DNA from: Ectocarpus siliculosus
Taxonomy: Eukaryota > Sar > Phaeophyceae > Ectocarpales > Ectocarpaceae
NCBI GenBank assembly: GCA_000310025.1
Contig: FN649727.1
Span: forward strand, 2,274,762-2,338,761
Direction of reading: 5' to 3'
DNA: 64,000 nucleotides
Shown here: piece by piece, positions 21,438 to 33,492 of the stretch
How positions within the stretch are numbered: the first letter of the stretch is position 1
How the letters are laid out: each line of letters opens with the position of its first letter
The notes under the pieces: model-generated
Seen by the model: the letters and a program-made list of their open reading frames with translations, nothing else
Told to the model about the DNA's origin: nothing
Databases searched by the model: none
Made by a program: the position numbers and the translations under genes

Positions 21438-24400
21438 ATGTTCAGTGGATTCGACAACCTCGCGGAAGGTTTCAAACGGTTCAGCTTAGATGCACTGCAG
21501 GACCAGGATGACGAAAATACCTCGAAAGACGATCAACAGCGTCTTCCTGTACTACCGGAACAGCAGCATCCTACGGAGCACACGGAGTCTCCTACCAAAG
21601 AGCCACCACCGCAACCGGCGGAGGTAGAGGATAACGAATGGAATTGGGATCAGGATAACGCGGGGGCTACTGATGCGCTGAGGGAAGGAGTGGGTGGTTT
21701 ACAGCAAAAGCATGTGGCTCATCTCGGAAATTCTCCACAGGCGACGAGCGCCGCACCCGCAGGCATATCGCCGGCGGCTGTGGCCTCACCCTCAGAATTA
21801 GACCAGAGCACTTTTGACGGACAAGCTGGTGGAGTCGTGGTCGAAGCGGAAGAACCTCTACGGGAGAATGCAGGCACGCAGGCCGCTGAGGAGGGCATGG
21901 AAGAGCGAAGAGAAGGGCAAATGTTTGGCGGAGAGAAGAACAGCGGCCCTTCAACATTCGCCAGGGATAGCAGTGCTTCATCGAGCCCCGTTGAGAAAGG
22001 GTTTTCTGACAATACGGTGAGGGGGGCAGCTTAGAACAATCTCCTGCCTTGTCCCTGGACACCAAATAGCTTCAGGTGTCATGTGTATTGAATGATGAGT
22101 CAGATGTTGCGCCGTCCTTTGCATACGCGACTCGGCATCAAAATGTCTGCGTCTCATAGATCGCATGTTCTGCCTTCTGCCATTGTTCGACTCTCTTGTA
22201 GTGCTCGATATAGTACGTAGCTGCTTAGGCGCCATCCGCGGTTGATCGTCATAAAATTTTCCTAGGGGGACAGCCGTAGTACAGGTTTCGAAATTGTGTT
22301 ATTGTGCGAGATATGGATTCTGGTTCAGAAAGCCCGTAAGCACGAGATTGGAACAGTGGCTGTCATAGTGTCGCCTCGAAGGAAACCATGATATATTTTC
22401 ATAGCGGAGGTACAACGGCATATTCGCATCTCATCTTGCATCCCCCGCTGCTGTACACATTATGTACATGTGCATTGCAAATTGTGTTTCCGTCGGACAC
22501 AAGACCTCTGGCTTCCCCTCTGGTTTGCCCACGATTCAACTTTCCATTCATCGCAGGATACTCCTGCGGCACTTGGACGCTCCGAACCTTGCAGTAGAAC
22601 AATCGAGGACGGTACCGAAGACGTCCACTTAGGGAACGCGCCGACACCCGATCCTTCTTCGTCCGGGAAACTCCAGAATTGCCTTGAAGGTAGCAAGCCT
22701 GCTGCGGCGAAGGCCGTTGGCTTGGCGACAGATGAAGGGGTAGCGACGAACACGACCAATGACAGTAGTGCTGCAGGTCCCACCGGCACCAACGGGGGTG
22801 GTGAGCGTCGCGTTGACCACCAAGAAAACGGCGAAAGTATAGAAGACGGTTCATCGCCCCAGAACTCGCCCGAGGCCGCGACGGCGGGAGTGGCGGGTAC
22901 TACAGTGGTTGATCCAGCCGAAGACACTACTACCGCAGGCCCTCTGACAGTGGTGGCGATGCGACAAGAGTTGAGTCTCGTCAAGAATGCAGCATCCGGG
23001 CTAGAGGGCGCTCTGCGGGAGAGTCGGTCTGAGGTACAGCTGCTGCGGGAACTGCTCGCGACAGAACAGGATACGACCCGGAAACTCAGGTATCCCCTGG
23101 TGTGCACATCGCAAATCGGAGTTAATAGTTGGCTGTGAAGGGCGTCAGCCGAGGTCCGTTTGATGACGTGATAATATGTCCAATCAATACGACTGTGTTG
23201 AATGGTGCCGCTAGAACATGCCCGGCATCTTGTGTTTTCAATACGCTGTGGCGCTTGCCGTGCGTTGTGTGAGTGGTTGGGCAGCGGTGTTTTTGGGACA
23301 CGCGTTTTATGTTTCACGCTTCCCGCCTGGTGCAGTGACGAAGTGAACGCAACCAGGATGGGATTCCAAGAGTCCAACGCAGCGCACCAGAGGACCGCAG
23401 AGCAGAGCCATGCACTCGAGGAAGAACTTTACAACACTCGCACGGTGGTGGAGTCCTTGAGAGCGGAATCGGCTGCGCTCAAAGCAAAGGTAAACTTGCC
23501 AACGGACCATCAATTTTGAGTTTTTCTACGCCCGTTAGGCGATGCACGTGACAGGGCAGGGCTGTGGGCCGCTCTTCGACCTTTGAATCCATTTACGCTT
23601 TGAGATTGACGATCACACACCTCAGGTTGACGAAGGCGTAGAGGACAGACACGCGTTGGAAGGTAAGTTGCGGCATTTGCAAGCTGGCCTAACAGAAGGA
23701 CAAGAGGCAGCGCGGCAGGAAGGGAGGCAAGAAGTGGAAAGGCTTGAGGCCAGGATTCGGGATTTATTAAAGGACAGGTAAGCCATGGCTGTGGTGTTGC
23801 AAAGAAATTTGTAGCTGTGGCTCAGACGCACCCTACATATTTTCCCGTGCGCTCCTTGCAACGAAAGGAAGGCAATGTCTTGTGTGGGGTAGGATGCAAG
23901 GTGACTACTTGTGGTTTCTGTCAAATACGTCGTCAGGTCCAAGCGACCTTCGTAGCGAACTGAATAGCTTTCACGTTCCTCTCGTGCTGTGTCCCTGTTG
24001 CTACTTGGTCCAAGGGACCGGAAACAAGCGGAGCTGGACTTGCAGAATGCACGGCGAAAGGAAACGAGGGAGATGGCACGGGACCTGGAGAGTCAACTGG
24101 CGGCAGTTGAACGCATCGCTCAGGTATGGGCGGTGGTCCTCGCAGAGCGCCGCACGGGCAACCTCCTTGTTCCACAGAAGGGAGTTGTCACCTTTGATAG
24201 CGTGTGCACGTCCGGAGACACGCACGAACGTGCAACCTGCAATCCCACGTTTCGCCATGTCGCAATGGATGCGCCACCCGTGCATGTTGCCGGTGGTGTG
24301 AGCACGACCCGGAGGTTGGCTGTTGTCATCGTCGACCGAACTATGCGTATTGTACTGAGTCTGTTTCGCATGTATTTCCTGCCATGACGCGATATTTTCT

Positions 24401-27400
24401 CTCGTTTTAAAACCACTTTGCACATGTACCGCGAATGCACCGTAACACATGCTTGGCTGAATTGAAGGAGCGTGAGGTGGAGCTGAGCAAGCAGCGAGAC
24501 GACATGGTAGCCTTGAAGAAGAACACAGGCGAGGCAACTGACCAGAAAAAAACGTGGGCTACCAAATACGAGGCTCTCGAGCGCAATTTTAAGCAGGTGG
24601 GCGTATACCTGCCGTCGATGTATCATTTTCAGTAAGCGGGAAACCCCTTGAGCGTTTATGTAGGAGGTATTCTTCTATATATTTCAAGACGCTCGTTGGT
24701 GCTACATTATCGCTGTTTCATGTGTGCTTATCCTCGCGGCGAACGCCTTTGAATGATTGGTGGTATTCGATGCCCATGGCTTCGAACAGGTGCGCGCGCA
24801 AAGCAAAAGGATAGAGTCTGAGCTGGATGAGGCTCGCGAGAACGTCACTCGCATCGAGGCCGAGAAGGCGGTCCTTGAGGAACGGGTTGACGTGGAGGGA
24901 GCGGAGCGTGTGACAGTGGTGACATCGGTTTCCCAAGAGCGAGATTTTCTCTTGAGGCAGGCAAGCATTTCAGCTCAAAAGGCAGTTTTTTTTGTTCCAT
25001 GCACACGTTTCCACGCGGTCTGTGAATGTCACATATGGCCGCTTATTCGCGGTTGCTTTTGCCATTTATCCTAGGGTGGTAAGAATGCATTATTCGGTCG
25101 CATTCGAATTTAGTTTGATTTTCCGTATCTCATGTAGACTGGACGGGTACTTTGGATTTTCTAGACGGGTACACGTCCAGTGCGATACTGTTCGGCATGT
25201 GATAGGCATGCCATGAACGATTGATTCGCTTCCCAGACAACGGTACAGTTGACTGCGTCTGGTGCTCTCCATTTCTTGGTTGGCGTATATGCGCTATTGA
25301 GTGGTTGGCCTTTCACATGCTGCTTTGCTTCAATCTACAGGTTGATCGCTTGGAGCAAGAGGTCGTAGAACTTCGACGTTCACAAGAAGCACAGGCTACT
25401 GCTGCAGCAGCGCGCGCGCAAACGACAGGAGTGTTGGAGGAGTACCGAACGCGAGCCCAGCAAGCGCTGAAGCGTGCAAACGAGATAACGAGCCAAACGG
25501 CATCTGAAAACAAACGTCTCGAGGTATGAATAGGCGGATTATTTCAGCCGTGGGTGGTGGTTGATCGCCACGGTTTGCCTGGCAGTGTCATCGGTTGGTC
25601 ACATCATGTAGGCTTGTTGTCTTGATTATTACCGCATTGTTGGGTGGGAGGGGGGGTGGAACCGCTGCACACCGCGGGTGAATGCTCACACTACTTTGCG
25701 CAAGACTACACAGTGCAACTCGGAGCAAGACCAGCTATGTGTTGTTTTTTTTGGGGGGGAAACGACACAACAGGGTATACCCTGGTCGAAAAGCGACACA
25801 CCTGGGTACACAGTCATTAACAGCAGTAAATGCACTCATATCATTCGTCAGCGCCCAATTTCACCCCGGTGCCTCCGAAAAGGCGCAGGGTATACCCTGC
25901 CGTGACTACTTTTCTCAACAACTGTACCCTGTTTTCGGAAATGTACCCTGACCTGACGGGAAATGAGACCCTTTCATCAATCATTTCCCCCGCAGGAATC
26001 TTCCCAACTCCTTTTCCCCTCCAACCATGGGATACCAAACGGCGAATCTTCCCGCCGAATAACAACCATGGCAACGGGGCAGGAATCAGTTTCCGGCCCC
26101 TGCGAAACAACACCAACCATCAACTATTCCGCTATAAATCAACAATGACCGGGCAACACCCCAGCACAACTGTTCCGTTTGGAAACATGGACACACGCGT
26201 ACAATACCCCGTGGACTACTGCTTGCTTCAGTCTATATGCGAGATGCACGGGTCACGCTATGAAAGCGAGACCGATCCAGCATGGTTGACATGCATATAC
26301 GCATGTATGTGCCAATTTGTGGCGCTGTGCTGGCGGCGAGCTCGCGCCCGCAGATAGGGTGGAGGGGAGAGGCAGGACCAGCACACACAGACACAACCTT
26401 GACATCAATCACGCACACACGAGTCTTATCCTTACTCTAGCAGCAGGACACTGCCGTGTCGTCCAACTCAATCACCCTCCCTGTCGGTAGAGAGAAGAAA
26501 GAGTGCTCGCGTTGTATTTCATCGGCTCATCCCGCTGAAGCCTGACGTCTTCTTACTACATTGATTGATGGGTTGGCTTGGTTGGCTGGTAAGCGTGACC
26601 GCTGCTGCTACAGCATTAGTTCAAGCAAGAAACACATCGCAGTTGAGACACGACAGACAACACACGCATGCACACATGCATCTATATGCATGTCAACCAT
26701 GCTGGATCGGTCTCGCTTTCATAGCGTGACCCGTGCATCTCGCATATAGACTGAAGCAAGCAGTAGTCCACGGGGTATTGTACGCGTGTGTCCATGTTTC
26801 CAAACGGAACAGTTGTGCTGGGGTGTTGCCCGGTCATTGTTGATTTATAGCGGAATAGTTGATGGTTGGTGTTGTTTCGCAGGGGCCGGAAACTGATTCC
26901 TGCCCCGTTGCCATGGTTGTTATTCGGCGGGAAGATTCGCCGTTTGGTATCCCATGGTTGGAGGGGAAAAGGAGTTGGGAAGATTCCTGCGGGGGAAATG
27001 ATTGATGAAAGGGTCTCATTTCCCGTCAGGTCAGGGTACATTTCCGAAAACAGGGTACAGTTGTTGAGAAAAGTAGTCACGGCAGGGTATACCCTGCGCC
27101 TTTTCGGAGGCACCGGGGTGAAATTGGGCGCTGACGAATGATATGAGTGCATTTACTGCTGTTAATGACTGTGTACCCAGGTGTGTCGCTTTTCGACCAG
27201 GGTATATACCCTGTTGTGTCGTTTTCCCGGTTTTCTTTCGACGGGACGGGCTTGTGTGTGTGTGTGCATTTTCAAGAATAGCCCGTTATCACGGGTTAGT
27301 GCGGTGCAGATGGGGCGAGCTACAGAACGGTGGTGTACTGTTATTCTCTTGTTTCGAGTAAGGGCATCACGCAACATCTCCCTCGGTACAGGGTAAGGTT

Positions 27401-29738
27401 GTGACACTTGGCTTGTAGTGATTTGCATTTACCGTTGTGTAACCGGGGCCGACACAGCGACCATTGTTGGTCTTCCTTGTGTTTTTTCTCTGAACCAGGC
27501 GGAGATGAGCAAGCTTTCTGATGAAGTGGCTCAGCAGCGCCCTTTGTGGGAACAATCGAAGCAGCTGGAGGAGGTTCATCGCGCAGAGGTTGCTGAGGTG
27601 AATCGTATAAAGTTCGCTGATGTCGGTGATTGCACGTGTTCCGTTTCCCGTTAGTTTTCTGGCCCACATGTTGCTGTTGCAATGGGCTGCTACCAATGCA
27701 GTTCCTGTATTGCTGGGCTTGCAAGTGCTTCGACGGGACAACAATGGCGGTAAGATAAAAGGTGTAGTTTTCAGCTGGGTCCTTGGATGCAGGAACACTT
27801 GAGTTATTCCCCCGCTGTTCAACAGGCCCAGTCCACCCCGGAAGCCAGTTTGCGCTTCGAGCGAGACCTGATGAATCCTTGGCCCGTCCTCGCATGTTGA
27901 CATGTACACGGCAGCTCAAGGAGAAACTAGCAAATCAGGCGACCGAGCTGGGCAACATGGCGACGGCAGCAGCTGCCTTGGAAGCACAAGTGTCAGAGAA
28001 AGAAGAGGAGAGAAGGGATGCGCACACCTCGGTCATGCGGCTGGAAGCTCAGGTGACGAAGTGCTGCATGACTGAAGGCGTACAGCATACTGTAGACCGT
28101 TGCTTTAGGTCGCGACTATGTCCACCGCACTCTGTGTGCCATATTCGTTATAGAGAGGAGATTGGTCCAAATGAATTTCGCTTCTCGCGTTGAGTTGCGT
28201 ACTCGTAGTAACCGGTGCGCACTCGAATTGACTGGCGCGTCCTTAAACAGGGTAAAAGCCTCAAACAGGAGCTGCAGCGACAGCAAAAGGCACTCGCTGC
28301 GGCCCAAGAGACCGAATCCACCCTGCAAACCCGGTTGGCAGACCAGGAGGCCGCGCTTCAAGACGCCGAAAACCGCCAGCGTCGAAAACATGTGAGAACA
28401 TTCGGTCACCGTTGCTCCGGCGTTGTTCAAAATGTCACAAAAGCTGACAGAGTGTCGGTATGGTATCCGCGAATGATTCGTACATGACTGCCGATGGTGT
28501 ACGTTGTCTGGGATCTCCTAATTAGTCGGTTTACATAATTACATGTGCCACGCTGACATGATAGTCGTTGATCACGACACAGCGTCACAATTTGTTCCGT
28601 TACTTTCCTTATCGCAGTCACCCGAAAAGGTTGACGTGAACGCTGACATGGGCAAGAACCTGTCTAGCCCGACGCCTGCAGTTTCGTCACTTTCGATGGG
28701 CTGGGACGAGGAAAAGCACGGTTCTCGGAATGGCACCCCGCGGAGAGGAATGGGCACCGGGGCGACTGGAGCGGCATGGCCTGAAAGGCGTAGTCTGGGG
28801 GAGAGTGTCAGCAGCATGCCGAGCGAAGCAGACTCAGCAGATGTAGCACAAGGAAGCGTGGGGGAGCAACTCTTCTATGTTCATCAGCTCAGGGAGCGCA
28901 TGTCCAAAGAACAGATTGAGATGCGATCTCTCATCAGGTACTCGTCGTCGCCTGCAGCGCGCCTTGTGTCTGTTCCCGCTGACGTGCCTTTTTTACCATC
29001 TATACCGGATAGGCTGTCCGAAATTTTTAACGGTTTAGCTTAAGCCCAATCAGCGTGTCGATTTCGAGGCATCGGTGGGTTTCCGACAACGCGTTTCTCT
29101 TTGTCGATTCAATCCGTATCCCGTCTCAGCGAGCTGGAGGCCTCTCGAGCTGCTGCGGACGCACAGGCTGCCAAGCAGGCTCAGCTGGAGAAACAGCTGG
29201 ACGCAGCCTTGCTGGACAAGAAGCGCCTTCAGGATCTAGACTCTGGTATGAAAACGAGACATGAAGGCTTGCTCCCCCGAGGGTTGGTTTCGTCCGTGTT
29301 TGTCGCAAGTTCGGTGGTGTGTTCTCAATTTATCCATGTTTACGGAGCGCTCGCTTGGGGCGCTCGCTCGCTCCGCTGTGACTTGTGCTTGATGGTATGC
29401 ACGATGTTTAACAACTGACACTTCACGGCTGCCCCCGTCTCTTGTGCCCCTTGTCGTCAGGTCGAAATGCTGCCATCAACCTGGAATATCTCAAGAACTG
29501 TGTTGTAGGCGCACTCCGTACCTCGGAGCCGTCAGAGCACGCAAGACTACTGCCTGTGATCACGACGATCCTCAAGTTGTCAGAGGACGAGGCTGCAGTG
29601 ATTGCCAAGAACATCAGCACGCGAGCACAGCACCAGGGAAGCTTCGGGGGTTCGTTGCCACCTGGTGGCGACGCTAGGGCCTCTTCTTCTAGTAGTAGTT
29701 CGCGGAGTTGGTGGAGTTCCAACCCCCATCAGAAGTAA
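21438..29738 (+). CDS. GRIP-domain golgin (Golgi coiled-coil tether)
   Basis: Golgins with a C-terminal GRIP domain are recruited to trans-Golgi membranes by ARL1 and capture vesicles through long coiled coils. Fourteen exons, all in frame (1033 aa): 21438-22016, 22557-23089, 23336-23489, 23626-23777, 24015-24123, 24468-24596, 24790-24960, 25341-25523, 27499-27597, 27915-28052, 28251-28391, 28618-28937, 29130-29245, 29461-29738. The N-terminus MFSGFDNLAEGFKRF is followed by about 300 residues of acidic, Pro/Ser-rich disorder. Exons 3-11 are heptad-type coiled coil. Exon 12 is a Ser/Gly-rich hinge. Exon 14 carries GRIP: INLEYLKNCVVGALR, then RLLPVITTILKLSEDE, with the Tyr used for ARL1 binding present. 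A Ser-rich tail ends the protein. Exon 7 uses a GC donor (cag|gcaagc), and the exon 6 acceptor is weak. Intron 8 holds a large foldback element. Confidence 0.92.
25761..27226. mobile_element. Near-perfect foldback element in golgin intron 8
   Basis: The arms at about 25761-26300 and 26686-27226 are reverse complements of about 540 bp. Translations of the two arms over 156 codons are identical, so divergence is very low. The outer ends read acgacacaacagggtata on both strands; the right copy has an extra ta in the gggtata run. The arms surround a unique spacer of about 385 bp with no transposase. The left arm begins after a T-rich/G-rich run (25745-25760) that may belong to the end. This is the classic form of a foldback or long-TIR non-autonomous DNA element. 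It lies in the 1975-bp intron between golgin exons 8 and 9. ORFs inside the arms are mirror artefacts. Confidence 0.85.
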
Positions 29739-31459
29739 ATCCGTTTGTAATAGTTTGGTTACCTGCTGTATCTCGTGTTATGGTATCAGACGTTTGTTCG
29801 GTTGGGCGCTTGGGCCAACGGATGTCTGCCATCCGGCAGAGGCCAAGATTGACTGGACCTCCTCGAATTATTTGTGTACAGTCAGCGAAAGTAGAGAAGC
29901 ACCAGCGGACACTTTCGGTCATGAATCGGTGCTGTAATTCCACAGACGGAGAACCACTGGAGTCTGCGGTGTATCGGGCTTTTGGTGTGCTGCTGGTAGG
30001 TTTCTTCGAAGATGTTGCACGTTCACGTCTGGAAACAAATGAGACGTGATGTTAAATGGTCTTCTCCGAAATCTGCAGAACCTCCGTTGCCATCTGGTGT
30101 GCCCGTAAGCTATGTGATGGTTGCGTACATCTGGTGTGTTGTGGGAGTCTCTGTTCGTCCTTCGAGCAGAACAATGACGCGGGATACACACAGATAGATC
30201 ACAGTCGAGAACTAAATGCAAGAGCGTTCCACACCGCTTCGCCTAATAGGTCATGCGAACCGTATTGCCTCGTGTTCCATGTGTTGAGCTCCCGATTCTT
30301 CATTTCACTGCTACATGTAGGCAGGTATCGGTATAACCATGCGAGGTCGCGTTGTCCGTATCAACATGCAACGGGCAGCAATACGTTTCCAGGACGTTCC
30401 GTACACTGGAGTTCGTGAGAGCTGTGCACTCCACACCTGCTGTCCCCAGCGGCGGCCCACGGTGCCACTTGTATACTTATAATTTAGCACACATCAGCTT
30501 GCAGGAGGAACACATACTACACACGTGTCAACCACTAACAAGTGCATACGTGCACAGCAGTTCAGCAGTTCCCTATGATACCAATACTGCTGTATGTAGT
30601 TCGACCTCGGGGGCGGCCGAGACTGTCAGATTTTGTCCGCGTGCCCCCCAAACTGCTGATCTTGGCTGATCCTTGGCTGATCTCAACTTCGGAGATATGA
30701 TGTGTATCGGCGTATCGGCGCATCGGCACATCGGCAACCCTCTCTGTACTTTTCGTCTACATACCTCCTGCTGAACGTACCAGACACACGGGCAAACCTA
30801 CCAGCACCTCCAGGAACCGCCGATTGACGACGCTGCTATATAGGATGGTGCGATTTTCGCCACGTACGCGTACAGGGCTTGTTCCGATGCTGCGGCTGAC
30901 TGGAATTCTTCGTGATTCCTTTCTCAGTACAGCAGTATGCATAGACTAGTGCCGTTCGCGTCAGACTGCCACTCCTTCAGCAAATATCAAAACGAAGGAC
31001 TTAGTGGTAGGGGGGAGGGACATGCAGTCAGGTCTCGGGAGGAGGTTTCATTGTTTCTTGCTAATCGGGCTACTATGCATACGATGTAACTATGTTAATA
31101 CTGCTGTGCTGTTGTCGATGTTGTACGACTACTGCTGACAGCTATACCCCTCGAGCCTATCTGTGTATGCCAGCAGCAGCGTGTGCAACGAACGCCATCT
31201 ACAGGTTTGTCTTGCTCCCGTTGGCGTGCTCTCTGTCTCTCTCGCTCTGGCTCGCTCTGCAGAATTAGTTGTTGAACTTCACGCAGAGCAGTTGATGACC
31301 CATGTTCTCATGTTGTTTGGCGTTGTGTCTCCCACGCGAGAAAAAGGCGAAGTGAAAGTAGTATAGGTCACATGCAATATTACTGCTGTAGACGAAAGAG
31401 GAACGTCTGACCCTCCCAAACTCTGGCAATCTCCTTGTTTTCGCAGGGAATTCTGAAAA
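29739..31459. other. Intergenic region between golgin and PRXL2 gene
   Basis: No coding exon is supported over 1.7 kb. There is a short atcggc-type tandem run near 30706-30735 (tatcggcgcatcggcacatcgg). Open frames (29708-30049, 30056-30418) have no motif. An untranslated or short coding first exon of the next gene could lie here. Confidence 0.45.
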
Positions 31460-33100
31460 ATGAAGGAGGACCGACGACGCGTGTGTCTTTTGTACACCGA
31501 TCGAACCTATCTGTGCGGTGAACAACCTCTAATAATGAAGAAGTGCTTCTTGCCTTGTTTCGTGCAGGGGAACACGAGCGCGAAGGCGGCCTCAGAGCCA
31601 GTTACCACCGAGAAAATCAAGGATATTGGGCTTCAGCGCATGACGGTAGCAGGGAGAGATACGCCCGTAGCAACGGCGGGGGGATCTATCCCGGCAGGCG
31701 ATCTGTGGAAGGATCAACCAGCGATCGTTTTCGTAGTGCGGCGGCCTGGATGTGCACTCTGCCGTGAGCATGGTGAGGTTTCGGATGTACGCGTGAGTTG
31801 CATGTGTAGTGAACGAAACCCGGCCATGTTCAGCACATAATGTTCCCATGTGCGAATCCTCGAGAGATCTCTGTGACATGGCAGGGGCAAGAATTTGGCA
31901 AAGTTCACAGCAGTATTAACTAGTTGTTTTTTCTGAATTTCCAAGCAAGCAGAGGTTAGTTAGGTGTTGCTACACGTGCATTCGTGCTGTTTTTGAAGCT
32001 TAGGCTTACAGGAGTTTACAACAGCCTGCAGCCAGCCAAGCTACATTTTTTTAGTACCATGTCGGATTTACTAGGTAAGTGCTGTCACGTTTCCGTACAT
32101 GGGCAACGGCATTTTGGTTTGCGGCTCAAGACTAATTTCTTCTTTGGCGTGGGGTACAGGCCAGAATATGCAACTTAGAGTTGGACGCACGTACGCCGAA
32201 GCGGTGTTCTGCAGCGATTTCTTTCACTTAGCAACCTTGCTTTCGTAAGCAAGTATCTCTCTGCAGGCTTAACTTGTATCATCATGTGTCATTCGCCGTA
32301 TACGTTACCGCAAGCAGAGTTTTTCCAAACAGTAGAGGTCGTCACTAATATTAGTGGTCCACAGCTGCCATCATCTGAGACCTTCCATGCTCTTGCCGGT
32401 GACAGCGCAGGATCTGAGTAACAAGCAACCAGATTTCGCGGCCAAAGGGGTGAAACTCGTTGGAGTTGTCCACGAGAAGCTTGGCGTGGAGGAATTCTCG
32501 GGATTCTTCAAAAACGGCGAAATTTACTTTGACGAGGAGAAGGCGTTCTTCAACGGTACGTGCCCCTGCTTCACCATTGTGCAGACGCTCGCGATAAAAG
32601 TTTTCCACCGTCTGTTGTGCCAGAATTGACGTATTCACTCCTTGACCATAGATTCCTTCACTGTCGCAATCTCGCAGCGCTGGGCATGCGGTGGGAGGGT
32701 TTGTCTTCTCTGATGAAACCGAGCGTGATCAGCAACGCAAAGCGCGCATCGGCCAAGGGCGTTAAGGGCAACCTGAAGGGAGAAGGAAGGCTGCTTGGCG
32801 GGCTCCTTGTGGTAGGGAGCGGAGATTCCGGCATCGCCTTCGAGCACAGGGAGGCGGTGAGAAAAACTTGAAAAAACTCATTGGTATCTTTTCGCGTCGT
32901 TGAAGCCCTTGCTACGTCGTTGACACTCAACGACGACTACGGTCTCTCCGCCACTCTGACTTTACACCGCATGCAAAAGGGTGAACAGTCTCGACCCTTT
33001 CCCCCTTTTGCCTTGCGTTCCACAGGTTTTTGGCGATCACGCGAGTATGGATGCTATCATGGCGGCAGTGGACACGGTAGTGCCCAAACCCTCCGGTTAG
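31460..33100 (+). CDS. PRXL2/FAM213-type peroxiredoxin-like protein
   Basis: This thioredoxin-fold redox family includes vertebrate prostamide/prostaglandin F synthase and PAMM. Exons are 31460-31772, 32406-32555, 32678-32856 and 33026-33100, all in frame (about 238 aa). The redox centre is VRRPGCALCREHAQ, a CxxC following the strand AIVFVV. It is followed by KGVKLVGVVHEKLGVEEF, YFDEEKAFFNALG and the strand LLGGLLVVGSG, the order found in PRXL2 proteins. The C-terminus is short. The start is uncertain: the frame is open back to ATG 31460, but a good acceptor (gtgcag at 31562-31567) suggests that the real first exon lies upstream and exon 1 starts at 31568. If so, the visible part is about 202 aa. 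No convincing targeting peptide is seen. Confidence 0.85.
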
Positions 33101-33492
33101 GACCTCTGCGAGACAATGACGCAATAACACAAGGAACGATTGCCTGAAGTTTGTTGCGTGCCGAATCGCATGTGCATGTGACTACTAACATGCTTTATCC
33201 TCTTCGTATGGATCTTGGAGAGTAGAATATAGCATCAGTGAATCATGGTAGATGATCTGAGGAGACACCTGCTCAGTGAACATGGCGACTTGGGTTTTAC
33301 GGCGTTTCAAGCTTTGGCAAAGACTCCATCCAGTGTTGAAGGTACTACTGTACATACTGAAGAAATTATAATGGGCGCCTGTTGTCGAACCCATGGAGCA
33401 GTTATTATAGTTGACTTTGAAGCGGGTACGGACCGCGATTTCCACCCGCCTTCCCATACGTTGCAATACCCCAAAGTTTTTTTTCCCACGCC
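33101..33492. other. Convergent 3' spacer
   Basis: About 390 bp lie between the stop of the PRXL2-like gene and the stop of the orphan ORF on the other strand. No exon, repeat or RNA is recognised. Confidence 0.4.

Noticed and set aside
25830-27152. Mirror pairs of ORFs (156, 91 and 61 codons) in the foldback arms
   Set aside because: The same sequence is read twice because the arms are inverted repeats; no domain, no splice context.
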